Shown here one piece after another: positions 31,010 to 40,315 of a stretch of 64,000 bases of DNA. Each line of letters begins with the position of its first letter. The stretch's first letter is position 1. The notes under the pieces were generated by a model that did not search any database, was not told where the DNA came from, and was given only the letters and a program-made list of their open reading frames with translations. Position numbers and translations under genes: made by a program. Source of the stretch: an uncultured Faecalibacterium sp. Its GTDB lineage: Bacteria > Bacillota > Clostridia > Oscillospirales > Ruminococcaceae. The DNA lies in the NCBI GenBank assembly GCA_934524985.1, contig CAKSYT010000001.1:186001-250000 (forward strand), given 5' to 3'.

Positions 31010-32740
31010 ATGATAAACAAAAAACTGCTGTCCTTCGACCGGGCGGCGCTGCGGTATGTGGGAGCAAACGTGGCGTTCCAGTGGCTGGGGCTGGTGTGTA
31101 ATATCATCTTTGTCCGGGCGGTCGCCCGGCTGGTGGGGGCGGCCTTTGCGGGCAGCCTGACCGCTGCCGCGCTGCGGCAGAATATCCTACTCTGCCTTGG
31201 CACAGTGCCGCTGCGCTTTGCCTTTACCATGCTGGCCTCCGGCATGAGCGATCAGGCTTCGCGGGACGTCAAGCGCACCCTGCGCAGCAAAATTTACGAA
31301 AAGCTCACCCGCCTTGGCCCCGGCTATACCGCCACGGTGGCTACCAGCGAGGTGGTCATGCTGGCCAGCGAGGGCGTGGAGCAGATCGACACCTATTTTG
31401 CAAAATATCTGCCGCAGCTGTTTTACAGCCTGCTGGCACCCGTCACCCTGTTTGCGCTGCTGGTGGGGGTGCACGCGCGGTCGGCGGTCATTCTGCTGTG
31501 CTGTGTGCCGCTGATCCCTATGTCCATCGTGGCGGTGCAGAAATTCGCCAAAAAGCTGCTGGCCAGCTATTGGAGCGAGTACACCACGCTGGGCGACAGC
31601 TTTTTGGAGAACATTCAGGGGCTGACCACTCTGAAAATTTATCAGGCCGACGGCTGGAAGCATGAGCAGATGAACGCCGAAGCCGAGCGCTTCCGCAAGA
31701 TCACCATGCGGGTGCTGACCATGCAGCTGAACTCGGTCACCCTGATGGACCTGATGGCCTACGGCGGCGCGGGGCTGGGCATCATCAGCGCCGTGGCAGC
31801 CTTTGCGGCGGGGCAGCTGGAACTGACCGCTACCTTGACCATTTTGCTGCTGGCGGCAGACTTTTTTCTGCCGCTGCGGCTGCTGGGCAGCTACTTCCAC
31901 ATTGCCATGAACGGTGCGGCTTCGGCAGAGAAAATTTTCCGTCTGCTGGCAGCTGAGGAGCCGCAGGACGGCGTGCAGAACGCCCCGGCGGACACCACGC
32001 TGGCGCTGGAGAGTGTGACCTTTGGCTACGAGGAAGGCCGCACCGTGCTGCGGGACGTATCCTTTACCGTGCCGCAGGGCAGCTTTGTCTCGCTGGTGGG
32101 CGCTTCCGGCAGCGGCAAAAGCACCATTGCCGCCCTGCTGGCGGGGCGCTGCACCGGGTATACCGGCCGGGTGACCATGGGCGGCGTGCCGGTACAGCAG
32201 ATGCAGCAGGCTGCGCGGCAGCGCACGCTGACGGTCGTGCCCCATGATTCCACCATTTTCAAGGGCACGGTGGAAAACAACCTGCGCATGGCAAAGCCGC
32301 AGGCTGCGGAGAGCGAGCTCTGGGCGGCGCTGGAAGAGGTGAACCTTGCGGACTTCTGCCGCAGTCAGGACGGCTTACAGACCGCCGTGCACGAGGGCGG
32401 CAGCAACCTTTCCGGCGGGCAGCGGCAGCGCCTTGCCATGGCGCGCGCTTTGCTGCACGATACCCCCATCTACCTCTTCGATGAAGCTACCTCCAACGTG
32501 GACGCCGAGAGCGAAAACGACATCATGGCAGCCATCCGGGGTCTGGCAGGGAAAAAGACGGTGATCCTGATCTCCCACCGGCTGGCAAACGTGGTGGACA
32601 GCGACTGCATCTATGTGCTGGAAAACGGCCGCATTGCCGAGCAGGGCACCCACGCGCAGCTGCTGGCGCAGGGGGGCGCTTACTGCCGCCTATACACCGC
32701 CCAGAAGCAGCTGGAGACCCTTGCAAAGGAGGATGCCTGA
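31010..32740 (+). CDS. ABC exporter subunit, CydD-like (permease-ATPase fusion)
   Basis: 576 residues. Six transmembrane helices in the first 310 residues, then a nucleotide-binding domain with Walker A GASGSGKSTIAALLAG (about 363-378), signature NLSGGQRQRLAMARALL (about 462-478), Walker B PIYLFDEATSNVD and the H-loop ILISHRLANVV. The membrane half (GLTTLKIYQADGWKHEQMNA) follows CydD, which with CydC exports cysteine/glutathione across the membrane and controls thiol redox balance. AAAAAGGAG precedes ATG31010. The stop overlaps the start of the partner gene (TGATG), so equal expression is expected. The exact substrate is an inference. Confidence 0.85.
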   Translation: MINKKLLSFDRAALRYVGANVAFQWLGLVCNIIFVRAVARLVGAAFAGSLTAAALRQNILLCLGTVPLRFAFTMLASGMSDQASRDVKRTLRSKIYEKLTRLGPGYTATVATSEVVMLASEGVEQIDTYFAKYLPQLFYSLLAPVTLFALLVGVHARSAVILLCCVPLIPMSIVAVQKFAKKLLASYWSEYTTLGDSFLENIQGLTTLKIYQADGWKHEQMNAEAERFRKITMRVLTMQLNSVTLMDLMAYGGAGLGIISAVAAFAAGQLELTATLTILLLAADFFLPLRLLGSYFHIAMNGAASAEKIFRLLAAEEPQDGVQNAPADTTLALESVTFGYEEGRTVLRDVSFTVPQGSFVSLVGASGSGKSTIAALLAGRCTGYTGRVTMGGVPVQQMQQAARQRTLTVVPHDSTIFKGTVENNLRMAKPQAAESELWAALEEVNLADFCRSQDGLQTAVHEGGSNLSGGQRQRLAMARALLHDTPIYLFDEATSNVDAESENDIMAAIRGLAGKKTVILISHRLANVVDSDCIYVLENGRIAEQGTHAQLLAQGGAYCRLYTAQKQLETLAKEDA

Positions 32741-34413
32741 TGAACAAAACAACGAACCATCGCACGCCCGCCGCCATTGTGGCGCGGCTGATCGTGCTGG
32801 TAAAGCCTATGCTGCCCATCATGGCGGCAGCCATCGTTATGGGCGTGGCGGGGCACTTCTGCGCCACCTTCATCACCATTTTCGGCGGCTTTGCCATCCT
32901 GACCGCTGCCGGGGGGCAAAGCCCGCTGCCCACAGTGGGCACGGCCTTCGGGTGCATTCTGGTGTTCGCCTTGCTGCGCGGCGTGCTGCGCTATGCGGAG
33001 CAGGCGTCCAACCACTATATCGCCTTCCGGCTGCTGGCGCTCATCCGGGATAAGGTGTTCGGCGCGCTGCGCCGCCTGACCCCCGCAAAGCTGGAAGGCC
33101 GCGACCGGGGCGACCTGATCTCCCTCATCACCGCCGACATCGAGGCGCTGGAGGTGTTCTACGCCCACACCATCTCGCCGGTGTGCATCGCCGTGCTCTG
33201 GGCGGCGGGCATCACCGCCTTTGTGGCGCACTGGCACCTTCTGCCCGCGCTGGTGCTGCTGGCGGGTTATCTGCTGGTGGGCGCGGCGCTGCCGGTGTGG
33301 AGCGCAAAGCGCGGACAGGCCGTTGCCCGGGAATACCGGCAGGCGCTGGCGGATACCAACAGCTATGTGCTGGAAAGCCTGCGCGGCCTGCGGGACACCC
33401 TGCAGTATCAGGACACCGCCGCCCGGGCGGCAGGCATCACCGCCCACAGCGAGGCGCTGGGCGCAAAGCAGACGGCGCTGAAGTACCGCGAGGGACTTAT
33501 TGTTGCCGTGACCAACACCCTGATCTTATTCACCACGCTGGCGGTGCTGGGCGTGAGCCTGTGGCTGTACCGGCGCGGTGCGCTGGCGGCGCAGGGGGTG
33601 CTGGTGTGCACCCTGACCGCCCTCAGCTCCTTCGGGCCGGTGGTGGCGCTGGCGAACCTTGGCGCAGGGCTGACGCAGGTATTTGCCAGCGCAGACCGCG
33701 TGCTGGCGCTGCTGGACGAAGCACCGGTGACCCCCGAGGTGACCGACGGCGAAAACACCCCCTTTGCGGGTGCCGAGGTGCGCGGCGTCAGCTTTGGCTA
33801 CGCGGGGGAGCAGGTGCTGCGGGAGATCAGCCTGACCATCCCGGAAAAAAAGATCGTGGGCATCACCGGGCGCTCCGGCAGCGGCAAAAGCACCCTGCTG
33901 CGGCTGCTGATGCGCTTCTGGGACGTGCAGACCGGCAGCATCCGGTTCGGGGATGCGGACATCCGGCGGGTGAACACCGCCGCCCTGCGCGCACAGGAAA
34001 GCCTTGTGACCCAGGAGACCGAACTGTTTGCGGACACCATCGGCAACAACATCCGCATCGCAAAGCGCGATGCCACGCAAAAAGAGGTGGAAGCCGCCTG
34101 CAAAAAGGCTGCGCTGGATGACTTTATCCGCAGCCTGCCCAAGGGCTACGACACCCCCGTGGGCGAGCTGGGCGGCACCCTTTCCGGCGGCGAGCGGCAG
34201 CGCATCGGGGTGGCGCGGGCGTTCCTGCACGATGCGCCCTTTTTGCTGCTGGACGAGCCCACCTCCAACCTTGACAGCCTGAACGAGGGCATCATTCTGC
34301 GCGCCGTCCGCGCCGAGTGCAAAGACCGCACGGTGCTGCTGGTGTCCCACCGCAAGTCCACCATGGCTGCGGCGGATGTGAGCTTCTCGGTAGAGAGCGG
34401 AAGGGTAAGCTGA
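32740..34413 (+). CDS. ABC exporter subunit, CydC-like (permease-ATPase fusion)
   Basis: 557 residues. Membrane domain of about six helices (MLPIMAAAIVMGVAGHFCAT, IAVLWAAGITAFVAHWHLLP), then an ATPase domain with Walker A GRSGSGKSTLLRLLMRF (about 376-392), signature TLSGGERQRIGVARAFL, Walker B PFLLLDEPTSNLD and VLLVSHRKSTM. Together with the preceding gene it forms a heterodimer. The intact catalytic glutamate in both subunits suggests two active ATP sites. Followed by a terminator at 34425. Confidence 0.86.
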   Translation: MNKTTNHRTPAAIVARLIVLVKPMLPIMAAAIVMGVAGHFCATFITIFGGFAILTAAGGQSPLPTVGTAFGCILVFALLRGVLRYAEQASNHYIAFRLLALIRDKVFGALRRLTPAKLEGRDRGDLISLITADIEALEVFYAHTISPVCIAVLWAAGITAFVAHWHLLPALVLLAGYLLVGAALPVWSAKRGQAVAREYRQALADTNSYVLESLRGLRDTLQYQDTAARAAGITAHSEALGAKQTALKYREGLIVAVTNTLILFTTLAVLGVSLWLYRRGALAAQGVLVCTLTALSSFGPVVALANLGAGLTQVFASADRVLALLDEAPVTPEVTDGENTPFAGAEVRGVSFGYAGEQVLREISLTIPEKKIVGITGRSGSGKSTLLRLLMRFWDVQTGSIRFGDADIRRVNTAALRAQESLVTQETELFADTIGNNIRIAKRDATQKEVEAACKKAALDDFIRSLPKGYDTPVGELGGTLSGGERQRIGVARAFLHDAPFLLLDEPTSNLDSLNEGIILRAVRAECKDRTVLLVSHRKSTMAAADVSFSVESGRVS

Positions 34414-34424
34414 ACACAAACACA

Positions 34425-34456
34425 AAACCGGACAGCCTGCAGGCTGCCCGGTTTTT
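34425..34456 (+). terminator. Terminator of the ABC exporter operon
   Basis: AAAACCGGACAGCC with GGCTGCCCGGTTTT around TGCA, ending in a T-run. Confidence 0.85.
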
Positions 34457-34474
34457 TGGTGCGGTGGCGCGGGA

Positions 34475-35149
34475 TGATTGGGAATGCGCTCCCACGCGGG
34501 GCGGGACGATTGGGAATGCGCTCCGCGTTGCTCTGCGCATAAATAGCGGAATTAGATTTTTATTTTCGGGATAGCGGAGCGCCTGCGGGCGCTCCGCTAT
34601 CCCATTTTCACGGGAGGGGTCGTGGAGGGAAATGGCAGATGCAGCGCCGCTTTCTGCGAAAGCGCGGCGCTGCGGGCGGGTGCGTGCTCCCCCAAGGGGG
34701 AGCGAACCCTCTCAGGCGCTCCCGCGCCAGATTCCCCCTTTTGTCACCTACGGCGACATCTTCCCCCGGAGCGGGGGAAGTCTTTCCTCAAAGGGGGAGC
34801 CAAGCCGTTAGGCTCGTTGCTAAAGTATTAGGTATAACGAGGAAGCTTCCGGCAGTGCTCTTGGCTCTCCCTTTGGGAGAGCTGGCAAAGCCGTAGGCTT
34901 TGACTGAGAGGGCGCACGCCGTTAGCCCTGTCACTAAAGTTTTAGACGCAATAAGAAACTTTCCCGCCATGCCAAAGGCTCTCCCTTGGGGGAGCTGCGC
35001 GTTAGCGCCTGAAGGGGTGACCCCACCCGTGAAAAAGGGATAGCGGAGCGCCCGCAGGCGCTCCGCTATCCCGAAATTATAAATCTTTTTTCCGCTATCT
35101 ATGCGCAAAGCGAACGCGGCGCGCATTTCAAATCGTCCCGCTCCGGCGC
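34475..35149. repeat. Nested block of family A (reverse), B, B, A (forward) repeats
   Basis: Two GGGACGATTGGGAATGCGCTCC ends, a hairpin at 34568-34603 (arm GGGATAGCGGAGCGCC, loop TGCG), the invariant GCGAAAGC hairpin, a long family B unit from 34707 to 34912 bounded by CCCTCTCAG and CTGAGAGGG, another B-like segment, then a forward family A core with hairpin 35037-35072 (arm GGGATAGCGGAGCGCC, loop CGCA). The two A copies are inverted relative to each other, so the whole block can fold on itself. No gene. Confidence 0.8.
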
Positions 35150-35160
35150 AGGCGCAAACC

Positions 35161-36255
35161 TTATTTGCGTGCCACAGCGCGCAATATCCGGTTTGCGATG
35201 TACTTATGCCCGCTCACGGTGGGGTGAGCATCGGTGGCGGTCAGGGCAAAGGGGATGGGCACATAGGTCACGTTCTCGTTCTGGGCGGCAAGGCTCTTGC
35301 CAAGGGCGTTCAGCCGCCGGAACAGCTGCGTCCACTCCGGCAGCAGGGGCACGGGGTTTGTGTAGCCTACCAGTATGATCTGCGCGTCCGGGTTCAGTGC
35401 CCGCAGCTGCGCCACCACCTGCGGCATGTTGACGGCGGCGTCCTGATACGCCTGCTCGCAGATAGCGTCGGTGCCGCCGCCCAGCAGCAGCTGGGTGGTG
35501 GCTTTGCGCTCTTCGCGGGTCAGCCGCAGGCGGGAAAGGTCGCTGTTCAGCCGTTGCAGATTCTCAAAGCTTGGCTCGCGCAGCACGCCGCTGACCATGG
35601 TGGCTACCAGCTGCTCGCTCTTCCAGTTGGTGGCGTTGCCCAGCGCCACAAGGGCGGGCACCAGCGCATCGTTGGAGCCGATCTGCACGCTGATGATATC
35701 CGCGCGCTTGAGGTAGTCCAGCATCTGGGGGTAGACATAGTAGGTGCCCGCCAGCTGGTTCATCTGGGGCATTGCGCCGGTGCGCAGCATATCCACAAGG
35801 TCGCCGGTGGTCAGCCCGGGCAGACCGAGGTCGATGGCGTGCTGACGGTCCAGCCCAAGCCCCTTGCCCACCAGCGAAACATAGCACTGCTCCGGGTAGC
35901 CCTCGAAGTTTGCGGCTACGTCCATGCCGATGGCGGCATCGGTGTACTTGAAATCCGGCAGACCCACGCCGGAAACGATGCTGTCGCCCAGCGCCACATA
36001 GGTGCGCTGGGGGTCGGCGGTCTCCGCAGCAGGGGCTTCCTCAGCGGGGGCGGCTTCCTCAGTGGGAGTCTCCTCAGTGGACGCTTCCGCGTCCGGGGCG
36101 GGCTGGGCGGCTGTCTCGGCGGTCTGCTCCTGAGCGGCGGGGGCGGTCTGTTCCTCCGGCGGCAGGGCATCGGGCTGCTGTGCAAAGGCGGGCACAGCCA
36201 GCAGCACCAGCGCAGCGGCGCTGCACAGCCATGCGGCAAAACGGGGATGATTCAT
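35161..36255 (-). CDS. Secreted SGNH/GDSL-type hydrolase
   Basis: 364 residues. Signal peptide (AAWLCSAAALVLLAVPAFA), then an acidic, proline/alanine-rich linker of about 50 residues (EETPTEEAAPAEEAPAAE). The SGNH domain starts near 80: block I TYVALGDSIVSGVGLPD with the nucleophilic Ser, a Gly in block II, block III SVQIGSNDALVPALVAL with the Asn, and block V TDAHPTVSGHKYIANRIL with the Asp/His pair. Family members are esterases or lipases, often trimming O-acetyl groups from cell-wall or dietary glycans. AAGGA precedes ATG36255. The linker suggests display away from the membrane. Substrate unknown. Confidence 0.87.
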   Translation of the reverse strand: MNHPRFAAWLCSAAALVLLAVPAFAQQPDALPPEEQTAPAAQEQTAETAAQPAPDAEASTEETPTEEAAPAEEAPAAETADPQRTYVALGDSIVSGVGLPDFKYTDAAIGMDVAANFEGYPEQCYVSLVGKGLGLDRQHAIDLGLPGLTTGDLVDMLRTGAMPQMNQLAGTYYVYPQMLDYLKRADIISVQIGSNDALVPALVALGNATNWKSEQLVATMVSGVLREPSFENLQRLNSDLSRLRLTREERKATTQLLLGGGTDAICEQAYQDAAVNMPQVVAQLRALNPDAQIILVGYTNPVPLLPEWTQLFRRLNALGKSLAAQNENVTYVPIPFALTATDAHPTVSGHKYIANRILRAVARK

Positions 36256-36276
36256 GGAGGATTCCTTCTTTCTCAA

Positions 36277-36405
36277 GGGCAGGCGGGACGATTGAAAATG
36301 GCCTCCGCTTGCGCTCTGGCCATAATTAGCGGAAAGATTATTTTTATTTGTAGTTCCGAAACGCCTGCGGGCGTTTCGGAACTACTTTTTCACGGGAGGG
36401 CTCAC
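36277..36405. repeat. Family A repeat core between the SGNH and ligase genes
   Basis: GGCGGGACGATTGAAAATGGCC end, ATGGCC/GGCCAT hairpin, and a 36-nt hairpin at 36350-36385 (arm GTAGTTCCGAAACGCC, loop TGCG), then TTTTTCACGGGAGGG. The element stops there: GGGAGGG-CTCA abuts the TGA of the leftward ligase gene. Confidence 0.85.
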
Positions 36406-38129
36406 CCCACCTCTTCCTCCAGCTTACGGTAGTCGGCCTTGCCGGCGGGGGTCATGGGCATTTCGGGGATGATCTTATAGGCCGAGGATGCGGGCTGCAC
36501 ATACTCCGGCAGCTCCTCGCGGCACAGCTGGCGCAGCTCCCGCAAAATCTGGCGCTTTTTGCCGGTGGCGGCAGGGTCCAGCACCACAAAGACGAAGGGC
36601 AGACGTCCCTGGGTGTGGTCGGTATCGGCGTAGCCCACCACGCAGCACTGGTGCACGGCGGGGTGGCGGCTGATGACGTTTTCGATCATGGAGGGGAACA
36701 CCTTGAAGCCGTCGTGCCGGATGATAATGCGCTTGATGCGGGCATCCAGATACACAAAGCCGTCCTCGTCCATATAGCCGATATCGCCGGTGTGCGCCCA
36801 CAGCTGGCCGTCGGCGTGGCGGCGCAGCAGGTAGGAGGTCTCCTCGGGCTTGTTGTAGTAGCCCTTCATGGCGGTGGGGGTGCAGATGCAGATCTCGCCG
36901 CGCTGACCGATGGGCAGCTCGGTCTCGGTGCCGGGCTCGAAGATGGAGACCACCGTGTTGACCATGGGGATGCCCACGCTGCCGGGCTTTGTCACGTTAC
37001 CGGCGGCGATGGTAGCCGCCGAGGACACCTCGGTCATGCCGTAGCCCTTTGCCAGCGGGTACTCCACCCCGTGGGCTTTGAGGAACTGGTTCACCGTTTG
37101 CTCCGCGCCCAGCGAGAGGGAGTCGCCGCCGGCGGCGTAGTTGCGGATGAAGGAGAGGTCTTTGTTTTTCAGCAGCGGGTCGGCGGCCAGCTGCTGGTAG
37201 TGGGTGGGCACGCCGAACATGTGTTCGGGCTTGTGCTTCCACACCAGCGCGCCCAGCTTATCCGGGTCCAGATTGGGGATGATGATGATATGCAGCCCCA
37301 TGACCAGCGGCATGTGGATGCCGCAGCTGTAACCGTAGGCGATGAAGGGGGGCATCACGTTCAGCATCTTCTGTCCGCGGTGGAACAGGCGGCTCTGGGC
37401 GGCAAACTCCTGCGCAAGGGCGTTGAAGCAGTAGTCGGTCAGCATAACGCCCTTGGGCGAGCCGGTGGTGCCGCCGGTGTGCACCACCACACAGGCGTGC
37501 TGGGGGTCGTAGGGCACGGCGGCGGGGCTGTGCCCCTTGCCTGCGGCGATAAAGTCCTTCCAGCGCAGCACGTTGGAGGCGTAGCGGTTTTTATCCGGGT
37601 TGGTGAGCTTGTAGCCCACGGCTTTGGCCAGCGGCAGGCTATCGGCGGGGCTGAGCACCACTACCCGCTCCACGCTGGTGCGCTTTGCGGCCTGATGGCA
37701 GCGGGGGTACACCACGTTCAGGCAGATGAGCAGGCGGGACTCCACCTCCTCGATGTACTCCCGGATGCCCTCGGCGCTGTACCGGGGGTCTACCAGATTC
37801 AGGGTAGCGCCCAGCAGGTCGGCGGCGTAGAAGGCGTAGACCACCTCCGGGGTCATCACGCTGACCACCGTGATGATATCGCCCTTTTTCACCCCCAGCG
37901 CCTGCAGGGCGGCGGCGGTCTTTTTTACCTGCACGATCAGGTCGGCATAGCTGAACTTGCGGCCGTAATATTCCAGCGCAGTGTCGCCCAGATGCCGCTC
38001 GTTGTTGCGGCAGATCAGCTCAAAGGCCGAGCACTCCGGCACGGTCTGGTGGATGTACTTTTCATCATAATACTTCAGCCAAGGCTTTGCCTTGGAGGCA
38101 TAGACAGGCTCCTTAGTAGTTTCCGTCAT
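36402..38129 (-). CDS. AMP-forming acyl-CoA synthetase/ligase family enzyme
   Basis: 575 residues of the ANL superfamily, which activates a carboxylate as acyl-AMP and usually passes it to CoA. The P-loop-like core VVHTGGTTGSPKGVMLT is at about 218-234, followed by YGMTEVSSAAT, HTGDIGYMDEDGFVYLDARI (with the hinge-region aspartate), and the C-terminal catalytic lysine in TPAGKADYRK. Start ATG38129 follows GAAAGG; the longer open frame has no ribosome site. Similar enzymes handle fatty acids, aryl acids or amino acids; the substrate cannot be read from sequence alone. Single gene on this strand. Confidence 0.87.
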   Translation of the reverse strand: MTETTKEPVYASKAKPWLKYYDEKYIHQTVPECSAFELICRNNERHLGDTALEYYGRKFSYADLIVQVKKTAAALQALGVKKGDIITVVSVMTPEVVYAFYAADLLGATLNLVDPRYSAEGIREYIEEVESRLLICLNVVYPRCHQAAKRTSVERVVVLSPADSLPLAKAVGYKLTNPDKNRYASNVLRWKDFIAAGKGHSPAAVPYDPQHACVVVHTGGTTGSPKGVMLTDYCFNALAQEFAAQSRLFHRGQKMLNVMPPFIAYGYSCGIHMPLVMGLHIIIIPNLDPDKLGALVWKHKPEHMFGVPTHYQQLAADPLLKNKDLSFIRNYAAGGDSLSLGAEQTVNQFLKAHGVEYPLAKGYGMTEVSSAATIAAGNVTKPGSVGIPMVNTVVSIFEPGTETELPIGQRGEICICTPTAMKGYYNKPEETSYLLRRHADGQLWAHTGDIGYMDEDGFVYLDARIKRIIIRHDGFKVFPSMIENVISRHPAVHQCCVVGYADTDHTQGRLPFVFVVLDPAATGKKRQILRELRQLCREELPEYVQPASSAYKIIPEMPMTPAGKADYRKLEEEVG

Positions 38130-38328
38130 AGGATCAAACCTTTCTTCATTCTTTTTCTTCTTTTCACTTCTTCTGCCCGGCGCAGCGTCTGCGGCAGATA
38201 AAAAGGCAGCCTGCCATGGTGGAAAGCTGCCGGGATGCTGTTGCATCAGAGAGGGCAAGACCTCTTATTCCGTATTGTAGTAGAACCGCAGGGGAAAGTC
38301 AATAAACAAACCGTGCAACCGTAAAAAA

Positions 38329-38364
38329 GGGGAACGGAAACGCCCGTAGGTGTTTCCGTTCCCC
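38329..38364. terminator. Isolated 16+4+16 hairpin, possible terminator
   Basis: Arms GGGGAACGGAAACGCC and GGTGTTTCCGTTCCCC around CGTA, with one G-U pair. Size and loop match the family A hairpin, but the family flanks are absent. It is preceded by AAAAAA on this strand, so it has a T-run when read leftwards and could end transcription coming from the right. Confidence 0.65.
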
Positions 38365-38390
38365 AAGTTGGGTCAGCGGGGGAGAGGGTC

Positions 38391-38463
38391 AGTTTGCCGG
38401 TGCGTACAGCGTACACGCCCAGTAAATTTTGCCGTTGATGGTCATAACGCCGATGCCGCCCGC
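38391..38463 (-). pseudogene. C-terminal remnant of a third CAP-like lipoprotein gene
   Basis: The reverse frame ends GIGVMTINGKIYWACTLYAPAN, matching the IGIAVVTIDGQMYWSCCTY ends of the lipoproteins at 22902 and 23475. Upstream it runs straight into the GCAAGCGCGATTCG repeat block, so the repeat or a deletion removed the rest of the gene. Confidence 0.7.
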
Positions 38464-39389
38464 GCCATGCAAGCGCGATTCGATGCAAAATAACCCCCAT
38501 TCACGCAGGGTAAGAGAAATATTTCCCGCAGATTTGGGCGTCTTGCCCAAAACAGCGGGAAACCGGGGACGGGAGAATTTAGAGCGCATCGCGCTCCGCA
38601 GGGAAAGTTTTGCTTGCCGCAAACGGGCAGGGACGCTCCGCTGGGCCAGAGGTAGGGAGGGGTGTTCCGAGTCCCCCCTCCCTACCTCTGGACTCCACCT
38701 ACCCCGCAATGCAACAACTGCGACCGCCGCCAGCGGCGGAAACAGGGAGCGGTTGTTGGGGCAGCGGCCAGCAAGACGCGAGTGCCGCCCAAGGCACGAA
38801 GCGGATGCTGGGTGCCGCAACCCGTCGCCAAGGGCTACTCGCCCTTGACAATCCTAAAGAAGAAGTCGAAGCACAAAAAAGCTAGCGCTGCGCCAGCCGG
38901 CGCTATCGCTTTAACGTTTTTTTCGCTTCTCCATTTAAAACCCCTCAGTCGCTGCGCGACAGCTCCCCCGAGGGGGAGCACGCCCTCTCAGGCGCTCCCG
39001 CGCCAGATTCCCCCTTTTGTCGCCTGCGGCGACATCTTCCCCCGGAGCGGGGGAAGTCTTTCCTCAAAGGGGGAGCCAAGCCGTTAGGCTCGTTGCTAAA
39101 GTGTTAGGAGAAACGAGAAAGCTTCCGGCAGTGCTCTTGGCTCTCCCTTTGGGAGAGCTGGCAAGCCCGATAGGGCTTGACTGAGAGGGCGCATCGCCGC
39201 TTGCGCCAAGCAGAAGCTCGCCCGCAGCGCCGCGCTTTCGCAGAAAGCGGCGCTGCACCTGCCGTTTCCCTCCACGACCCCTCCCGTGAAAAAGTAGTTC
39301 CGAAACGCCCGCAGGCGTTTCGGAACTACAAATAAAAATAATCTTTCCGCTATTTATGTGCAGAGCGCAGCGGAGCACATTCTAAATCG
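38464..39389. repeat. Composite repeat block: family C copy 2, family B, family A
   Basis: GCAAGCGCGATTCGATGCAA block (38469-38530), a stretch ending GGGACGGGAGAATTTAGAGCGCATCGCG, family C from about 38598 to 38945, family B from 38977 to 39190 (terminal inverted CCCTCTCAG/CTGAGAGGG), and family A with a hairpin at 39294-39329 (arm GTAGTTCCGAAACGCC, loop CGCA). Copy 2 of family C has about 115 extra bases relative to copy 3 at 43474. The A end (AAATCGTCCCGCC) overlaps the stop of the leftward gene at 39382. No independent gene. Confidence 0.8.
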
Positions 39390-40314
39390 TCCCGCCTGCG
39401 GTGAGCCACTTTTCCGCTTCCGCGTCATTGCACAGCACCCAGTGCCGGGGGCGCAGCTGGCGCCACACGGGCGGCGCTGCGGTGTAATCGTGCATGGCGG
39501 GGTCGTAGACCAGCAGCTGCTTTTCCCGCTCCCGGCGCGGGTCCGGCATGGGAATGGCGGACAGCAGACTGCGGGTGTAGGGGTGCAGCGGGTGGGTGAC
39601 CAGCTCCTCCGCGTCTGCCAGCTCCACGATATTGCCCTTGCGGATGACGGCAATGCGGTCGGAAATATAACGCATCACCGAAAGGTCGTGGGCGATGAAC
39701 AGGTAGGTGATGCCGCGCTGCTTTTGCAGCTGGCGCAGCAGGTTGAGCACCTGCGCCCGGATGGACATATCCAGCGCGCTGATGGGCTCGTCCGCCACGA
39801 TGAACTCCGGCTCTACGATAAGCGCCCGGGCAATGCCGATGCGCTGCCGCTGCCCGCCGGAAAACTCGTGGGGGAAGCGGGAGGCAAACTCCGGCAGCAG
39901 ACCCACGTCCAACAGCGCCTGCCGCACCTTCTCCTCCCGCTGCGCGGCGCTCAGCTCCGGGCGCACGTTCTGCAAGCCCTCGCCCACGATGTAGCTCACC
40001 TTGGCGCGCTCGTTTAAGGAGGATTGTGGGTCCTGAAAGATCATCTGAATTTCCCGGGTGAGCTGCTTATCCAGCGCACGGGAGATTTTGCCGTTGATGC
40101 GCTGCCCTTTGTAAAGAATCTCGCCGCCGGTGGTGGGCAGAATGCGCAGAATGGCGCGGCCGATGGTGGTCTTGCCGGAGCCGCTTTCGCCCACAAGACC
40201 GAAGGTCTCGCCCTTATAGATGGTAAAGCTGGCGTTCTGCACCGCAGCGTAGGCTTTGCGCCCGCTGCCGTAGGTCACTTGCAGGTCTTTTACTTCCAGT
40301 AACGGCTCTGCCAT
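39382..40314 (-). CDS. Oligopeptide ABC transporter ATP-binding protein (OppF/DppF type)
   Basis: 310 residues. Walker [20 protein letters not shown] at about 36-54, Q-loop [14 protein letters not shown], signature [18 protein letters not shown], Walker [14 protein letters not shown] and the H-loop [13 protein letters not shown], plus the C-terminal oligopeptide-transporter region [19 protein letters not shown]. Hydrolyses ATP to drive peptide import through the two permeases upstream. AGGAGGGG precedes the ATG at 40314. The C-terminal residues TAGGTI and stop are supplied by a family A repeat. Confidence 0.93.
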   Translation of the reverse strand: MAEPLLEVKDLQVTYGSGRKAYAAVQNASFTIYKGETFGLVGESGSGKTTIGRAILRILPTTGGEILYKGQRINGKISRALDKQLTREIQMIFQDPQSSLNERAKVSYIVGEGLQNVRPELSAAQREEKVRQALLDVGLLPEFASRFPHEFSGGQRQRIGIARALIVEPEFIVADEPISALDMSIRAQVLNLLRQLQKQRGITYLFIAHDLSVMRYISDRIAVIRKGNIVELADAEELVTHPLHPYTRSLLSAIPMPDPRREREKQLLVYDPAMHDYTAAPPVWRQLRPRHWVLCNDAEAEKWLTAGGTI

Positions 40315-40315
40315 A

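Noticed and set aside
38130..38260. T-box or other leader before the ligase gene
   Set aside because: There are short inverted repeats (GGCAGC...GCTGCC) but no T-box sequence or clear antiterminator.
24284..39389. Short open frames within the repeats (for example 24245-24583 and 38429-38848)
   Set aside because: They are translations of the repeat DNA; similar peptides recur wherever the repeats do, without ribosome sites.
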